From assembly GCF_022605165.1 (NCBI RefSeq), contig NC_063068.1, positions 5,208,001 through 5,272,000 on the forward strand: 64,000 bases of DNA, given 5' to 3'. Source of the DNA: Purpureocillium takamizusanense (taxonomy: Eukaryota > Ascomycota > Sordariomycetes > Hypocreales > Ophiocordycipitaceae). Below, piece after piece: positions 46,171 to 59,100 of the stretch (the first letter of the stretch is position 1; every line of letters starts with the position of its first letter). Made by a program: the position numbers and the translations under genes. Under the pieces are notes generated by a model. The model was not told the origin of the DNA, ran no database searches, and saw only the letters and a list, made by a program, of their open reading frames with translations.

Positions 46171-47649
46171 GGCTGTAGGTGGAGGGAACAAATGGGCGGG
46201 AAACGGCGCAACACCAGCTGGTGTTCTATTCCCCTTTGGACGGCTGGTCCACGGCCAGTAAAATCCACAGCGGACGGGGTTTCGTGATGATGACGGTTCA
46301 CACAAGGAAAGGGATTTTGCGGCGATGGCGTTGGGGGCAATCGTGTGGGCTCGTCCGGTCTTGGGTACGACTGCGACAAAACGGGCTGTGCAGCACGGCA
46401 AGGTCAGAGATTACGAGCAAACAGGCGACAGACGATTGCCAGTTTGCCGTGGGTATGACGCCGACGGGACGGCCGCGACAGCCGGGTAGAGAGCGTGAGC
46501 GGGCGAGGGATTGGCAGAGACTGGCACAAATCCAGGATCCTGTGTCCCTCGGAAGGGGGGAGGGAGAGAGAGAGAGAGGCGGCGAGCCTGGGGATGATCT
46601 CGCGAAGTCGTCCGGTGATCTAGCGTGGCACCATAGGATGGGGGAGGGGAACCGTCGACGAGGTTTGAAAAGGAGGCTATCTGAAGAGGAGTCGAAGGCG
46701 CGCGTTGCACGACGATGCGTCGTGAGTTCGGATCAGGCCAAGGAAAGTCGGTGGCGGGCGCAGAAAAGGAGGGAGAGGGAGCGAGGCTTGATGGATGGAG
46801 CGAGAGGTGAGAGGCGAGAGCGGGTTGATCTGAGGAGGGCGGGTTGGGGTTTGGGTGGCGGGCGGCCAGAGCAGCAGCAGGACGGGGAGGAGGAGGAGGA
46901 GGGTTAGGCAAGGTTCCTCCGTCGAGCGAGCGGGTACCTGATACCAGAGACAGGCCACGGCCATGTAGAGTACCTCCTACCAGGTACCCATGGGGTCACC
47001 GGTCAAGGCTGGTCTAGTGGGAAATTCTAACGGCGGGAAGGGGGGGGGGACGGCATGACAGCGATTTGCAGCGCTGCGAGCGCCAAAGAAAAATGCTCGG
47101 ACGTGCCGTGCCCTCCCCAAGCCCGGTATCTGGTACCTCGTGCTTTTTAGTGCCTCGACCCGGTGGTGGCTCGAAGAGCCGAAGCGTGCGGTGCGAATGC
47201 CGTGCCCGCGGGGGGTGGCCGTGGAAAGGACGGACGCATCGCCCTGCACCGCCCAAGGTGAGGCCATCCAGGTGAGTAATAAGTTGAGTACTAGGTAGGT
47301 ACCTACAGTACCACTACCTGACCTACAGTTCCCATTACTAGACGCTTGTTCAGACAGGGCGCACGAGGGTGGCCTCGGCGGAGCCAGCCAGCCAGCCAAC
47401 CTGGAAGAAAAGAAAAAGATGGGACGGCAGTGGGATCGAGACTGGGACTGGCACGCACGGGACACGGTGCGGGTGAGTGCGAGCGGAGGAGGCGAGGACA
47501 GACAGACAGACGCTGGACAGATGCGATGCAGCGGCGCAAGAGGGCTGCCATCAGCAGGCGCACAACGCGCCACAATACGAAGATGACCCTGGGTATAGTA
47601 GCTCAGTAAGTAGGTTAGTACCCGCTACATGCTTCAACTTCCATGGATG

Positions 47650-47685
47650 CATGGCATGGCGTGGCATGGCATGGCATGGCCAGGA
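47650..47685. repeat. Pentanucleotide repeat (ATGGC)n
   Basis: About seven ATGGC units with one variant (GTGGC) in the gene-free block. Confidence 0.8.
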
Positions 47686-49242
47686 CGGCACCCAAACGAA
47701 GCAATGCGGGAGATGGACGGCAACGCCAGGCATCTTACGAAGCGATTGCGGCACACGAGTACGCACGAGCACTGGGAAGGTACCTAGTAATGCCTGTGTT
47801 TTCCATCCATCCATCCAAATTTTCCACGGGGCCCGGGCACGGGCGCCAGAGCGGCCAGCGAGCGTCGAAGTTGCCCGCTGAAGGATGGACGAACGGCCAC
47901 CCCAAAGAAGGCCTGGGAAGGCCTCTGGAAGGCACTCGGACGGGGGAGCCACCTACTCTACTAATCGGTAGGTCCAAAGTGGACCACCAGGACAGGCTGG
48001 ACAGCGCACCGCAACACAGCGCAGCGCAGCAAAGCGCAGCATTGCACAGGACAGCAGCCTTCCCGCACAGCGTCTTCCCGCACGCGAGGGAGCACATGGG
48101 ACGGGCAAGCATCCATCCATGCCGGACATGTACGTTAGCACCATGTACAGGCATGTAGGTGGTACGGCCGACGCGCAGGCACACGTACCTCGACCTCGCC
48201 CCGTGTCCGACTCGCCCGCCTGCTCACTCACCCACTCGACCACGCGCCCACGCGCTCAGCTGCTGGGGATCCGCCGCTAGCCACGAGCGACCCAAGCACG
48301 GAAGCCCCCCCCCCCTCTTCCCATGCGGCCGCATCCAGTTCGCGCTAGTCCTAACACCGACAGACTTCGGGGGCGTGGTGGTGGTACTACCGACCGGGCT
48401 CGTGGTGGTGGTGGAGGGCGGGCGAGCATGGCATGGCATCGGATGGCGGGCATGGGGGGGCGTCAGGGAACGTGGCCCTGGGCCTTGGGGAGGGAGGGGG
48501 GCGGCGCCTCATGGCGACGGGAGGTGTGCGAGTGGCCACTCCCTCCCTCCCTCCCTCCACCTGCACTGAGGCGTGCCATCCATGCCGCCCATGCCACGCC
48601 GCCGCGCCGCGCCATGCCACGGGGCGACGGAAGGGCCACGCAGCGATCCAGCCCATTGAGGTGGTGGCCCCGTGGGCCGGGCGCACTTGGCAGGGAGGAT
48701 GCGAGGCTGGAGCCACTGGGGCGCCTACGGGTGCTGCTGAGAGGGATGAGAGGGAGGCCTTTTGAACCGCCACCAGCACCATCGCTGGTGCTGGTGCTGG
48801 TGCTGCTTCGCCGCGGGAGTGCCGCAGTGCAGGGTTCGGCCCAGGGCGCCAGGCGAGTGCTTCCTCCCTCCGCGCGCCAGGAGCAAAGACGGACGGCCAG
48901 ACGGCACCTTCACAAAAGTCAGGTAACGTAGCGGGCGGCGAGCCCTGCCCGGCCGCTCTGCGGTGCGGTATCATAGACTCGTGTATGCTACAGGCGCCCC
49001 GGAGCGTGCCAGCGAACGAGCGAGCCATCGGGACAGGCAAGGCAAGCAAGCAAGCAAGCATTCGTGCCAGACCCCAACCCGACTGCCTGCTTGCTTGCCT
49101 TGGCAGCTTGGCTTCGTAGTGACTCTCAGACCTAGGGTGGCACAACAGCCGGCTGTCGGGTGCAACAGTGTGATCCTGGGGCAACAACACCATTATCATG
49201 GGCGGGCATGGATGGCATGGCTCGCATGGCCGGCCACGGGGA

Positions 49243-49244
<2 letters not shown>

Positions 49245-49277
<33 letters not shown>
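49245..49277. repeat. (GT)16 microsatellite
   Basis: A 33-bp uninterrupted GT run, then a short broken GT tail to about 49286. It is the longest dinucleotide array in the window. Confidence 0.85.
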
Positions 49278-49284
<7 letters not shown>

Positions 49285-52200
49285 TCTTCGTCCGCATGCC
49301 TCGTCCAAACCTCGTGGCCTGTCATCGCCAGCAGCCACCACCTGCCAGCGTTGGCGGGTACGGGAATCTGCGCATGCTGGGTGCGTCCAAGGAAGGGCTC
49401 TGACCCATCCTCCTCCTCCTCTTCCTTCTCCTCCCGTCCAACCAGCCAGCCGGCAAGTCAGCCATCCGCCCATTCATCCTCGCCGGTCCGTGATCCGTCA
49501 TGTCCACCCATCCACCCATCATCCCTCCTCTTCACCAACAAGCTGCCCGGCCGGCTGGCTGCCTGACGGGACGGCGGCCATCCATCGATCAGCGCGACAC
49601 CAAAGGGCGATAGCGAACCGAAACCACGAGGCACAGCAGCGCCAAAGAGCGGGCCTGCGACAGGGGGTGTGCGCCAACAAGCTTCTGGCTGGGGCTTGGC
49701 CGCGGTGCTCCCGAGACTGACCCGCTTCCGGCAGCCGCCAGACATGGGCCCCGGACGTGTGTGCCTGTCGCGACGCTGCCCCGGCCCTTGGGGGCCCGCC
49801 GTTGTGCTTCCGGTCCTGATGGCGTCAACTGCCCATTCTGATGCTCGCTTGCAGCAAGCCTGTCCTGACAAACGCCGCCAGGTCGGCCGCACCTCGTCCT
49901 GGTCAGAGGCCGGTTTGCGTCTCCCCAGCGCGCTTGGGGGACGGAACGTCTACCTGTTGGCGTCAAGACACCTTGAGTAGATTATGAGAGCATGGCGTAC
50001 CTGAGGTACCTTGCCTTGGACGGTCCACCTTGAGCCATGTGTCTCTGTGCCCTGTACTCGGCTGACGGCCGACCGTGTCCAGTCCTGCTTTGTATGAATA
50101 CTTGTGCGCGTGCCTGTGTGGATGTGAGGTACTTCCGTGGGCCGCCCACGCAGTCCGAGTCCGACATGTGCCGCCGCCATCTCCGCCAGTGACAGACAGA
50201 CAGACAGACAGGGCGATTCCAGTAGCAACTTAAAACGCTCGGAGCCTTTCCGAGATTGGAACAGTCTTGTCCTCGGGGCCTCCCACGTCCTGACGCTCTC
50301 CCAGGATCGCAGCCGGGAAGGAGGGGTTTGAAGACGAAGCAAGGCCGCCGGCGACACGCAGGAGACGACGACCTCGTCTCGTCTCGTCTGGTCTGCCAGC
50401 GCGAGTCTGGGAACAGTGCGTTGCTTCTGCCGGCAGACGAGACGTGCAAGGCAACCACCCGACAAGACGGCAACTGGAAGTGATGTGATGTGACCACCAG
50501 GGAAAGACCCAAATAAAAAAAAAAGGGTCGCCCGTCGGGCCTTGACGTGAGATACGCCGTGCTGCCGCTGCCGCGCCCCGGAAACGGTTAAACACACAAG
50601 CGGAAAGGTGGAGGCGGGGAGGGGTTGGCTTCATCTCGGAACTAGCGCCATCGCATCCATCTCTGCACCCGCTGCCCGCGCAGAATACTTCGTACGTTTT
50701 GTCGCCATCAACAAGACAGAGGTGGTGGGAGGGTGCGACAACGGCCACGGGCGGACGAGCGACGACAGACACGGCACCCTTCTCCCCCTCGCCGCTCTCA
50801 TCCCTGGCCCCGGCGTCTCCCCAACTCGCCCGCCCTGCAGCCGTAAGCAGACACACACACACTCTCTCTCTCTCCGCACGGGCTGGAACTGGAACCACAA
50901 AAGTCATCAATGCCTGCCCCCAATCTCTTTGCCCGCCTTGGGGATCGGGCCCGCGTCGGACAAACAGATAGATGGCAGAGCAGCTTGCGCGATCGCCATG
51001 CATCGCGGCAACCACGCTTACCCTTGATTAACCTACAGCCCATCCGCGTCTCCCCGTCCCCACATCGGCTCCGAGCGTTCACGGGGGTTCCAGGGGACGG
51101 GAAACAACCGCCAGTATCGAGTGTGTTTGAGCAACAAGGCGCAAGCGCCGAGGGCAACTGTGCGGAGTCAGTTCGTACTGTAAGTACACAAGTACTAAGG
51201 TAAGGTACTACCAAGGTCAGTGGTTACGTGTTGCTCGTTCGTCTTGAGTCGAGGTCGTACAGCGACATGCTGCCAGACACGTTCTTGCCGCATTTTCAAC
51301 GTGCCGTCCTGGCCTACCCTCGCTCCTACTCTCATGGGTTCGCATCGGGAATCTCGCAGGCATGGTAGGTGGCTTTCAGGCCACCTCCCGCCGACAAGAG
51401 TAGGGGAGGAGTGTGCCATCGCCCGGTTTCTCGGATATCAAATAGCCTCGACGAGTCAGCGGCAAGGATAGCGACCAGTGGTATTGCCTGTCAGTGAAAA
51501 CACCTCATCCATCTCGCGGGCCGATGCATGGACACCCGACTGATACATTTTCTTGTTCGCTCGGTTTCCCAAAGCATAACGGTCCCGTCATCTGTTTGCC
51601 GGGCGTCCTCAAGCATTGCAAGCGGATTGTGCTATAGCCTGTACGTAGTAGCGCTTGCTTGCTCAGGAGTCAAGGTTTCCTCCCACCGCGAGAGGTACCA
51701 ATGTGCCTGGTTCTGCGTGGCCGCACAGACTTGTGTGTAATGGCCGCCGAGTAATACCGCAACCCGTAGGAAGGACTTTTGTGATGGCACCCTACGATCT
51801 TGACGCCAGCGTGGGCTGGAGCCTTCTCGGGGGCCCTTCAGCCGAGCCCACGATCAGGGGCGGGAGGCGCAGGGGCGATTGATGGGGACTGTGGCTTGCT
51901 GAGGGACCGGGGACCCTCGTGCCGTTCCCAGGCCACAGCGATTGGCGCGACGCTTTGCATCCTAGTGAATGGGTCCTGCCAACCAACAGTGTCCAGGATG
52001 TCTGCATATGAGATCGAAACGACCCGAGCCACGTGAAATTTGTCTCCGCAAACACCTACAATGTCAAGACTGTCACGAAGGAAGTGGCATTGGCCCATTT
52101 TGCACCAGTTGTTATCCGTCGATTGACGGACGCTGGGGCTCGTGAGACGACAACGATGCTTCGCATAACAACGGCCAAGTTCTCAGCTTGCGCAGTGGCG

Positions 52201-53109
52201 GAACATCAACATGGCCGGATTCCTTGACTGGTCATTGCCTGTACGCTAAATTAATGTCAGCTACGGCGTACTTTCTAAGGCTCTTCCACAAATGGTCCAG
52301 GCTTCGCCCGTGGCTGTGGCCGCGGCCCGACACAGGCTTTTTGAAGTCCAAGCGCCTCGCCATGTGAGCTGAAAGGGGCCCGTAACAAAGACACGACGGC
52401 AACGTGCGAACCGTCCGCCAGCTCGCCAGGGACGCAGAAGCCGCCTCGGCCGCGCCCTAGAAGCGCGCCCCGCCCGTGTTTTTCGTACGTATGTACACGA
52501 TTGAGGCCGATGCGGTTGGCCTTGGTGAGCTCAGGCACTGGACCTGGCGGGGTTCGTCGACGTCGATGCCGCCTCCATAGTAGGGTCAATTTGCGATTAC
52601 TGTAGCACCCCTCGTGGGCCGCATAAATGGCGCGTCGTGCGACATGAAGCGACGGCGCTTCGTGCTTCGCTCTTGCGTCGTCCAACAGGGATCCGGGCCG
52701 GAGAAAAAGCCTGAGACGGCGTCAATAGTGTAAGCGCCTTTCGGCGACACGTCTGGGCGGCCTCGGGCGGCTACGGCTGCAGACCCTGGCGACTTATTAC
52801 TGTGCTCGTGTTGTGCCGCATGAATGCCAGCCTCCTCGTCATCAGGCCACGGACGGCGATATGCAGGCTCCAGGGAGCGCGAGAAGCGGGCGAGTAGACT
52901 GACGCACACGCGAGATGCCCCATTCAGTGAAAAAGAGGAAATACGACTTGGATGAGAAAGCAACAGTGGTAGCATGGCTTGCACAAGCACGTCGTGGCGT
53001 GGGTGCTTGTGCGTGGTCCAAGACCCGAGCACTGGTCGCTGAGTCTTCATGGGTTGGTTCTTCACGCATGAAGCGTGGCCACCATTATTAGCCAACGTCA
53101 ACGAACGGA

Positions 53110-53300
53110 AAGCCCTTTGATTACCTAAGGTACAGATTAGGTACCCAAGAACCACTACCTTGCTCATTTAAAGGCAGTAACGCGTCCTAGAAAGCTGGTG
53201 CCGGAAAGGCACCTCAGGTAACTTGAGGTACTGCCCACGGTACCGGTAGGTACCTAGTAGTACCTTATGTACTGGCTTACCTACTAGGTAGTAGCGACGT
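53110..53300. repeat. Dense cluster of GTAC/TACCTA palindromic words
   Basis: This stretch contains many overlapping words such as AGGTACC, TAGGTACCTAG, GGTACCGG and CTACTAGGTAGTAG, alternating strand sense. It is the densest example of a motif class seen in most spacers of this window. Confidence 0.7.
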
Positions 53301-56052
53301 CTCTGACCGAAACCTCCAGCAACGGCAGGTACGGAACTACAGAGACATGCACAATATCAGTGAAGGGCAGGCGCATGCGCATTATGTACCTAGAGGTAGA
53401 CACCTAAGTTCTCCGCGCGAGAATGGTGCCAGAAGGCGAGCAGGTAAGTCAGTCACGACTCACGAGCAGACAGAACTACGCCTTCCTCGACGGGACGTCG
53501 AGAATCATGGATGGTACAGTACCTAAGGTACCGGCCTTTGGTATAGCCAGACGGGACAAGGGCTCGAAATGCTCACATCAGGCGAGTGCTTGGGTACCTC
53601 TTTTTGAAGCAGAGCAACGAGTGCTATACTTGTTTTACCGAGACGCGAGTGTTGGCGTCAGAGTGGCAGGCGCAACCAACCTGCGAATCTCCCGGGCTTG
53701 AGCCACGGCAACTGCGATCAATAGGTTACATGACGTGACAGTCTACAAGCCGTACGTACCTTCCGAGTCAGTAGCGCTACCAGCCACAATGACCGTGGTC
53801 GAGACGTGGCGCTCCATCGGGCGCTGCCGCAAGAACGATGGGATTGGACATCAGTCATAAGGTAACTAAGGCAGTACCTCGTTCAAGCACGACCCGACTG
53901 TCCTGGCTGCGGCTGCGAGACCGCGAGCTTCGGAAAACAAGGTTCAGCGTGCTTGGCGATGGCCCAGGGCATAACTACCCTCCCAGCGATCGTCGGGATA
54001 GTGTGTACCTTATTTGCTGACAGGAACCCTCCCGTCCCGCGGAGCACAGCGAAGAGAATGCGGCAACGCCAAATTCAATTGCGGGAGGAAAAGCAAACAA
54101 GCCGCATCGGCCAAGGGTCAGCAAGAGCCGACAGAGCAGCAAGTAAGTTAGCAACATGCCCGATCATCATCACCCTCCTAAGCCGGGACCAGTCTGCAGC
54201 AACACCACCTGACTGGCCTGCCACGTTGCCTTGCTGGGACCCAACCTTGCTTCTTGCGCCCCGGGTTGCACGCCCCTGGAACGACGACGTTGCTTTTTTT
54301 CCCCCCATCATCATATCACCACGCAACCGCGCCAAGAAGCGGCAAGACTTGGTGGAGAATTGATCCCAGAAGATCCAATTGGCCGCCATCGTCGTCGACG
54401 CGCAGACCAGCAGGGCACTTGCACATCCCTCGACGTCGGCGTGCCAGGCACAGCGACACGTCTGGGCGATCTGGTTCACAGACGGCTCCTGCCTGGCACT
54501 AAAGGCCAGTGCTCACTCCAGAACACTTGGATGTGCGCACGCACTTCCAGGTACTCCGTACGTACTTTGCCTGAATGGGTGTGCCGACTCCTGACACTCT
54601 CTGACAGCATTTGCCAGGCTTGCGCCCAATGAAGGGCATGGTTGGCAGCAGCGCCCAATGTAAACTACCTACTTTTGCTGCGCCCGAGTGTCACTTGAGA
54701 TCTGACCACAAGACTGTCTTGTCACCATGTTGGGTCCGAATCCTCCTGACTTGAATACCGTCCTGTACCGAGCATGGACTAGAGAGCCACGTCTTGCTCA
54801 TGCCCGTGTACATACGGCTTTCTCACGCCAGGTTTACACAGAGACCGACCCAACCCCCAAAGATCGCCGTCCGTGTCCTCTCCAGCGTCCCGACGCAATG
54901 GATCCAAAGATCGGCACGCCGCGACTGCGTTGTGTATGTCGACCAACAACCGCCACGGCGGATCAACGGTGCAATAAAGGTCCGAAGGTGAAGGAGCTTG
55001 TCCCATTCAGGACCCACGATGGCCGACCCCACGTCCAAGATAATTCGGTTGTGCGAGCACGGAAGCGAACACAGACCACGGTGCGTTCACCACAAACGAC
55101 AGACGCAGGGGCCTTCCTGTTGGCAACGGCCATAGATGGCTCGACTGGCTGGCCCTTCCTTACCAACGCAGACGACATCGGCAGAGGCCGCATGGTCCCA
55201 ACCGACCCAGAGTCTTGGGACAGACTTGCCCTGCGGCCCGCGAATCCACGCGCCCGCGCCCGCCCCCGACTGCCTCTTGCGGATGCGATTGCGACCCGCA
55301 GCACCCATTGCCGAAGATCGCCAAAAGTGTCAGGTCCCCATGCTTCGGTGACTGGTTACGGCTTCGGCCTCGTCGCATCGAACAGCAACTCGCGCCCGGA
55401 TACATAAATTCTTTAGCACGAGCCAGCGGCCCCAAGGTAGGCCAGCGACAATGCACAGCATACAGCATGAATGCCATGCGAATGATGCTGCATGGTGTAT
55501 TACGGCTGGAAAGTCGCACATTCTCCAACAGAAGACCAGTCAAAGTGTTTCCGCGTCGCGTGATGCCAACAGCACCACAGTTCCCGGCGCAGAGGACGGG
55601 ATACGGACCTTGGGGGCAGGTGGACAGGCCCAAGTCTCATGCAACACAGCGACGGGCCAGGCAGTTGTTGCAACGGGCCGCAACATCTGGTGCCGCCCGA
55701 CCTGCTGCGACCGGAACAGTAGGGGGCCCGTGCAGTGGCGACCTGACGAGAGGGCAGGCTGCCACGTCTGCCCTTTTCGAGCTCGACGGGCAGGTCGGCG
55801 ACCTAGACGCACTCCCGAGCGAGGACCGCCAAAGTGCCTGCGCCCCGTCCATTCTGCCTCAGACAGGGAGCGAGCAAGAGCAACACGAGTACGTATTTGT
55901 CACTTGTTGTCTCTTTCCTCGCCCTGCCGGCGTTGGGAGATTCGCTTCCGCCACGGCAGGATGAGTGAGACTAGTGCCTGGCCGGCATGTGGTCTCAACC
56001 TGGCAAAACGTCCATCATTCTGCCTGTGTTCGCCGCCTCTCGCCAGCTACGC

Positions 56053-56068
56053 ACGCACGCACGCACGC
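56053..56068. repeat. Tetranucleotide repeat (ACGC)4
   Basis: About four ACGC units, followed by a CATGTACGTACC palindromic patch. Confidence 0.65.
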
Positions 56069-58751
56069 ATGTACGTACCTAGCGCGCTACGGATGTTGCC
56101 GAGATGTCTCTTCTGGGTGGCAAGATGCATGGCATCTTTGCAGCCGCATCGGAATTTTCCCACATCGCACCGAGCAGCAACGAGTCGAGGCACACGACGG
56201 TCGTTTTGACAGATGAAGAAGACGAGGCAGATGGATCACGTTGCTGGTCTGGCTTGTTGTGGCTGTCCCGTCCCGCCCACAAGGTTCGCGCCAGCCAGCG
56301 CCATGCTCCAGGCAACCACTTTTCACCCTGGCACAGAGGCATATCCAACGTTGGGCCAGGGCTGCGTGCACCGTGCAAAGACCACCACAGGCCCGTCGAA
56401 GCGACTCTGACGAAGGGTTATGGCCCGGTATCGCAGTGATGCCGTCACATCTAGAGCACGGAACTGCAGAAGCCGTGCTGACTGGTGGTGCACCCCACCA
56501 GAGGGTTTTGAAGACAAAAGGCAGGGTGTGCGCCACTGCCGGTGAAGTATGTACTGTCCATGACAGTTGCGGGAACGATATCCTTCCCGCCTCAGGCAGT
56601 GGCCTCGGCCATGGCGACCGGACCAGTACGCTCGCGCCCGAGCCTCGCCCTTCGCGACTTGGAGCTCTTGATACCTGCTCCACCCGCGTCTGGCAATGTC
56701 AGTCAGTACTGCACTGCTGTAATTGCACTTCGTCATTGTAGGGATGGCGGTTCTTCAGACTGGACCAGGCGATCGGATCTGGGGCGATCGATGTCTCACC
56801 ATGTGCCAAGTTGTAGTGGCACCCCACCGTCAAACCTGGGAGTCACGGTAAGCCGCCCGCCGACTTGAACGCAAGGGTGTGGTGTGGGCGAGTTGAAGTG
56901 CGGAGCAGTACAGAGGACTAAGACCACACAGGAACACCTGGGGAGTCATGCCGATGCATGCAAAGGGTTGCTGATGCCGTCCCCGGCTGTTGGCCAGGAC
57001 TCTATCATGATGTTGGCGGTGGGCTCGCAATAGAAGCACCAGCACCAGCACCAGCGGACTCTTCGTGCACCGGCACAAGGCCCACTACGCATCTACCTGC
57101 TCATGCGTGCCGGCCATGAAGGTCATGGCGTGCGGGCACCGCTGGTTGTGGGTTGGCGACAGCACTCATATCTTGTTGGTTGTGCCCCCGGGCACGGGCC
57201 TGAGAAGCGTTCACACGAGGTACTTACTGGAACATGCAGTTGCCACAGTGCTTGAGCGCCCGCTGGTTCATAGTCTTGAGTCTGGACACTGTGGCGCGGA
57301 GCCGGAAAGTGAGGTCCGACCGACTCGAGATCTGTGCTACGAGAGCACCGACATGACTTGTGACACCAGACAGGATGCGGGACATGCCTCCGCACAAAGG
57401 GCAGGTCGGTGGCGGAAGCTGTGCCACCTGGCTAACTGAAGCGACTGTAGGTACGTAGCACGAGCACTGTCAAAGTCAACAAGTGTCTTGGTCTCGTGGC
57501 GGACCGCCCCCAACGACGGATTCAGTATCACGCGGATTCCAGCACCATGGCACGGGGGCCCGTGTCGTGCCGCGCGCCGCCAAGGCCATGCGCATGTCGA
57601 TGTTGGCCCGCGTCGGCACACGTTCGTACGACGACATGATGACAACCAACAACAGGCAAGACGGACTCGAGGCGACTTCAGTCAGGTCCACTCTGCCTTG
57701 GGGCGTCCCGCCCGAAACGACATTGAGCGCCACCAACCAACAAACTGGCTGCGTATCAAACAAGACAGGACCTAGTGTGGACGAGGCCGCAGACTACATC
57801 GAGGTGACGCTGTGCTGGCAACGATGAGTGCTTGTTGCACAGCCGACGTGCTCCCTCCGTACGGAACGGTCGAATCAAACGCCTGCCTGGTTTCCTGCTC
57901 GCTTGCTCGCTCGTTTGCTTGGAAGCAACCAGACGACGAGTGAGTATACATACTTTGTACGTACAGACTTCGTTATGTAGGTACTAACCTACATATATAC
58001 ATATATACATACATGTGACAAGACACAGCACAGGACTGTACCTGCGTGCGCTATGCGGGTTCACTCACGGCTGTGATGCCGCTTCCGCGCACGCCAGCCA
58101 GCCAGCCAGCCATGCACCGCCGGCCAAGCTCTTTGCTTTGCCGCGCCTCATTCACAGCCTACACCGGGTCAGAGTGCCCACTCGCAGCATCCCAACTCGA
58201 TTTTCCATCTACTACTAGTGCTTTGCGGCCCTTGTTGCCGCTTGTTTGCTCCTAGGTAGTTTTCCTTCTTTCCTTTTCAATCTTGCGGGCGGGCGGGCGC
58301 CAGGCCATACGCCCTCTCACGCTATTGAATGTCTGCCCAGCGCCTTTTTTTTCCCCCACATTGAGTCGTGCTTTCCCTTCGCCGTGGTTGCTTTTTCCTT
58401 TTGGGGGGGGGGAGGGGAGGGGGGGTTCGCCACTTCGTCGAGGCGCGCCGCCGGGGCCCAATATACTGTATGTATGTCACATACTACATACGCACGTGTG
58501 CTCCCTGGGCGGCGCCTTTTTTATTTTATTTTTACGCATCGAATAATTCCTTTCTTCCGCCTTTTTCGTACAAGAGTACTAACTAACTAGTTAGTGGCAA
58601 GTACTAAACTTGCTACGCACCCATGGGCATGGGGCGGGCCGTCTCGTCTCAGCAACACGAAGCAGGTACTGTACTGTACCTACCGCGAAGAAAAGAAAAA
58701 GAAAAACGCAGCCGCCGCGCTATGTATGCGAACGCGGGCGGAGGCGGTGCC

Positions 58752-58765
58752 GGGGGGGGGGGGGG
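58752..58765. repeat. Poly-G run (about 14 G)
   Basis: One of several long G homopolymers in the gene-free block; others lie at about 58403-58430 (interrupted) and 59250-59262. Confidence 0.8.
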
Positions 58766-59027
58766 ATATAAAACACGCAAAAAAAGCTCTCGCGAGGAAG
58801 AAGATGGACAGGGCAAGCCTCGGCGCTTATGGCAAACCAGAAAGCCCAGCTTGTACTGTATGTACTTCGTTCATATGCGTGTATGTGCGTGTATGTGTGT
58901 GTGTGTGTGTATGGGGCCGCGACGATGATGATGGTGCGCTCTCTCTCTCTCCCCCCTCCCCCTCCGTTCTCCCGTCTACTCTCTCCTATCCCAGGGCATC
59001 CCCATGGCCACCTGTCTGGCGCCGCAC

Positions 59028-59100
59028 CGCATGTATGTACGTACGTTCGTATGTACGTAGTATGTACGTAGCAGTAGGTAGGTACCTAATAAGTATGTCA
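59028..59100. repeat. TACGTA/GTAC-rich palindromic patch
   Basis: Repeated ATGTACGTA words followed by GTAGGTAGGTACCTA. Most segments are self-complementary, so the region could extrude small hairpins. Confidence 0.7.

Noticed and set aside
48323..49325. Opposing ORFs of 202 and 312 codons in the gene-free block
   Set aside because: Both cross CTCC, GT and GGCAT arrays; composition and overlap on both strands argue against coding.
54727..56741. Series of 160-250 codon ORFs on both strands
   Set aside because: No motif, no splice continuity, no codon bias; consistent with chance ORFs in GC-rich DNA.
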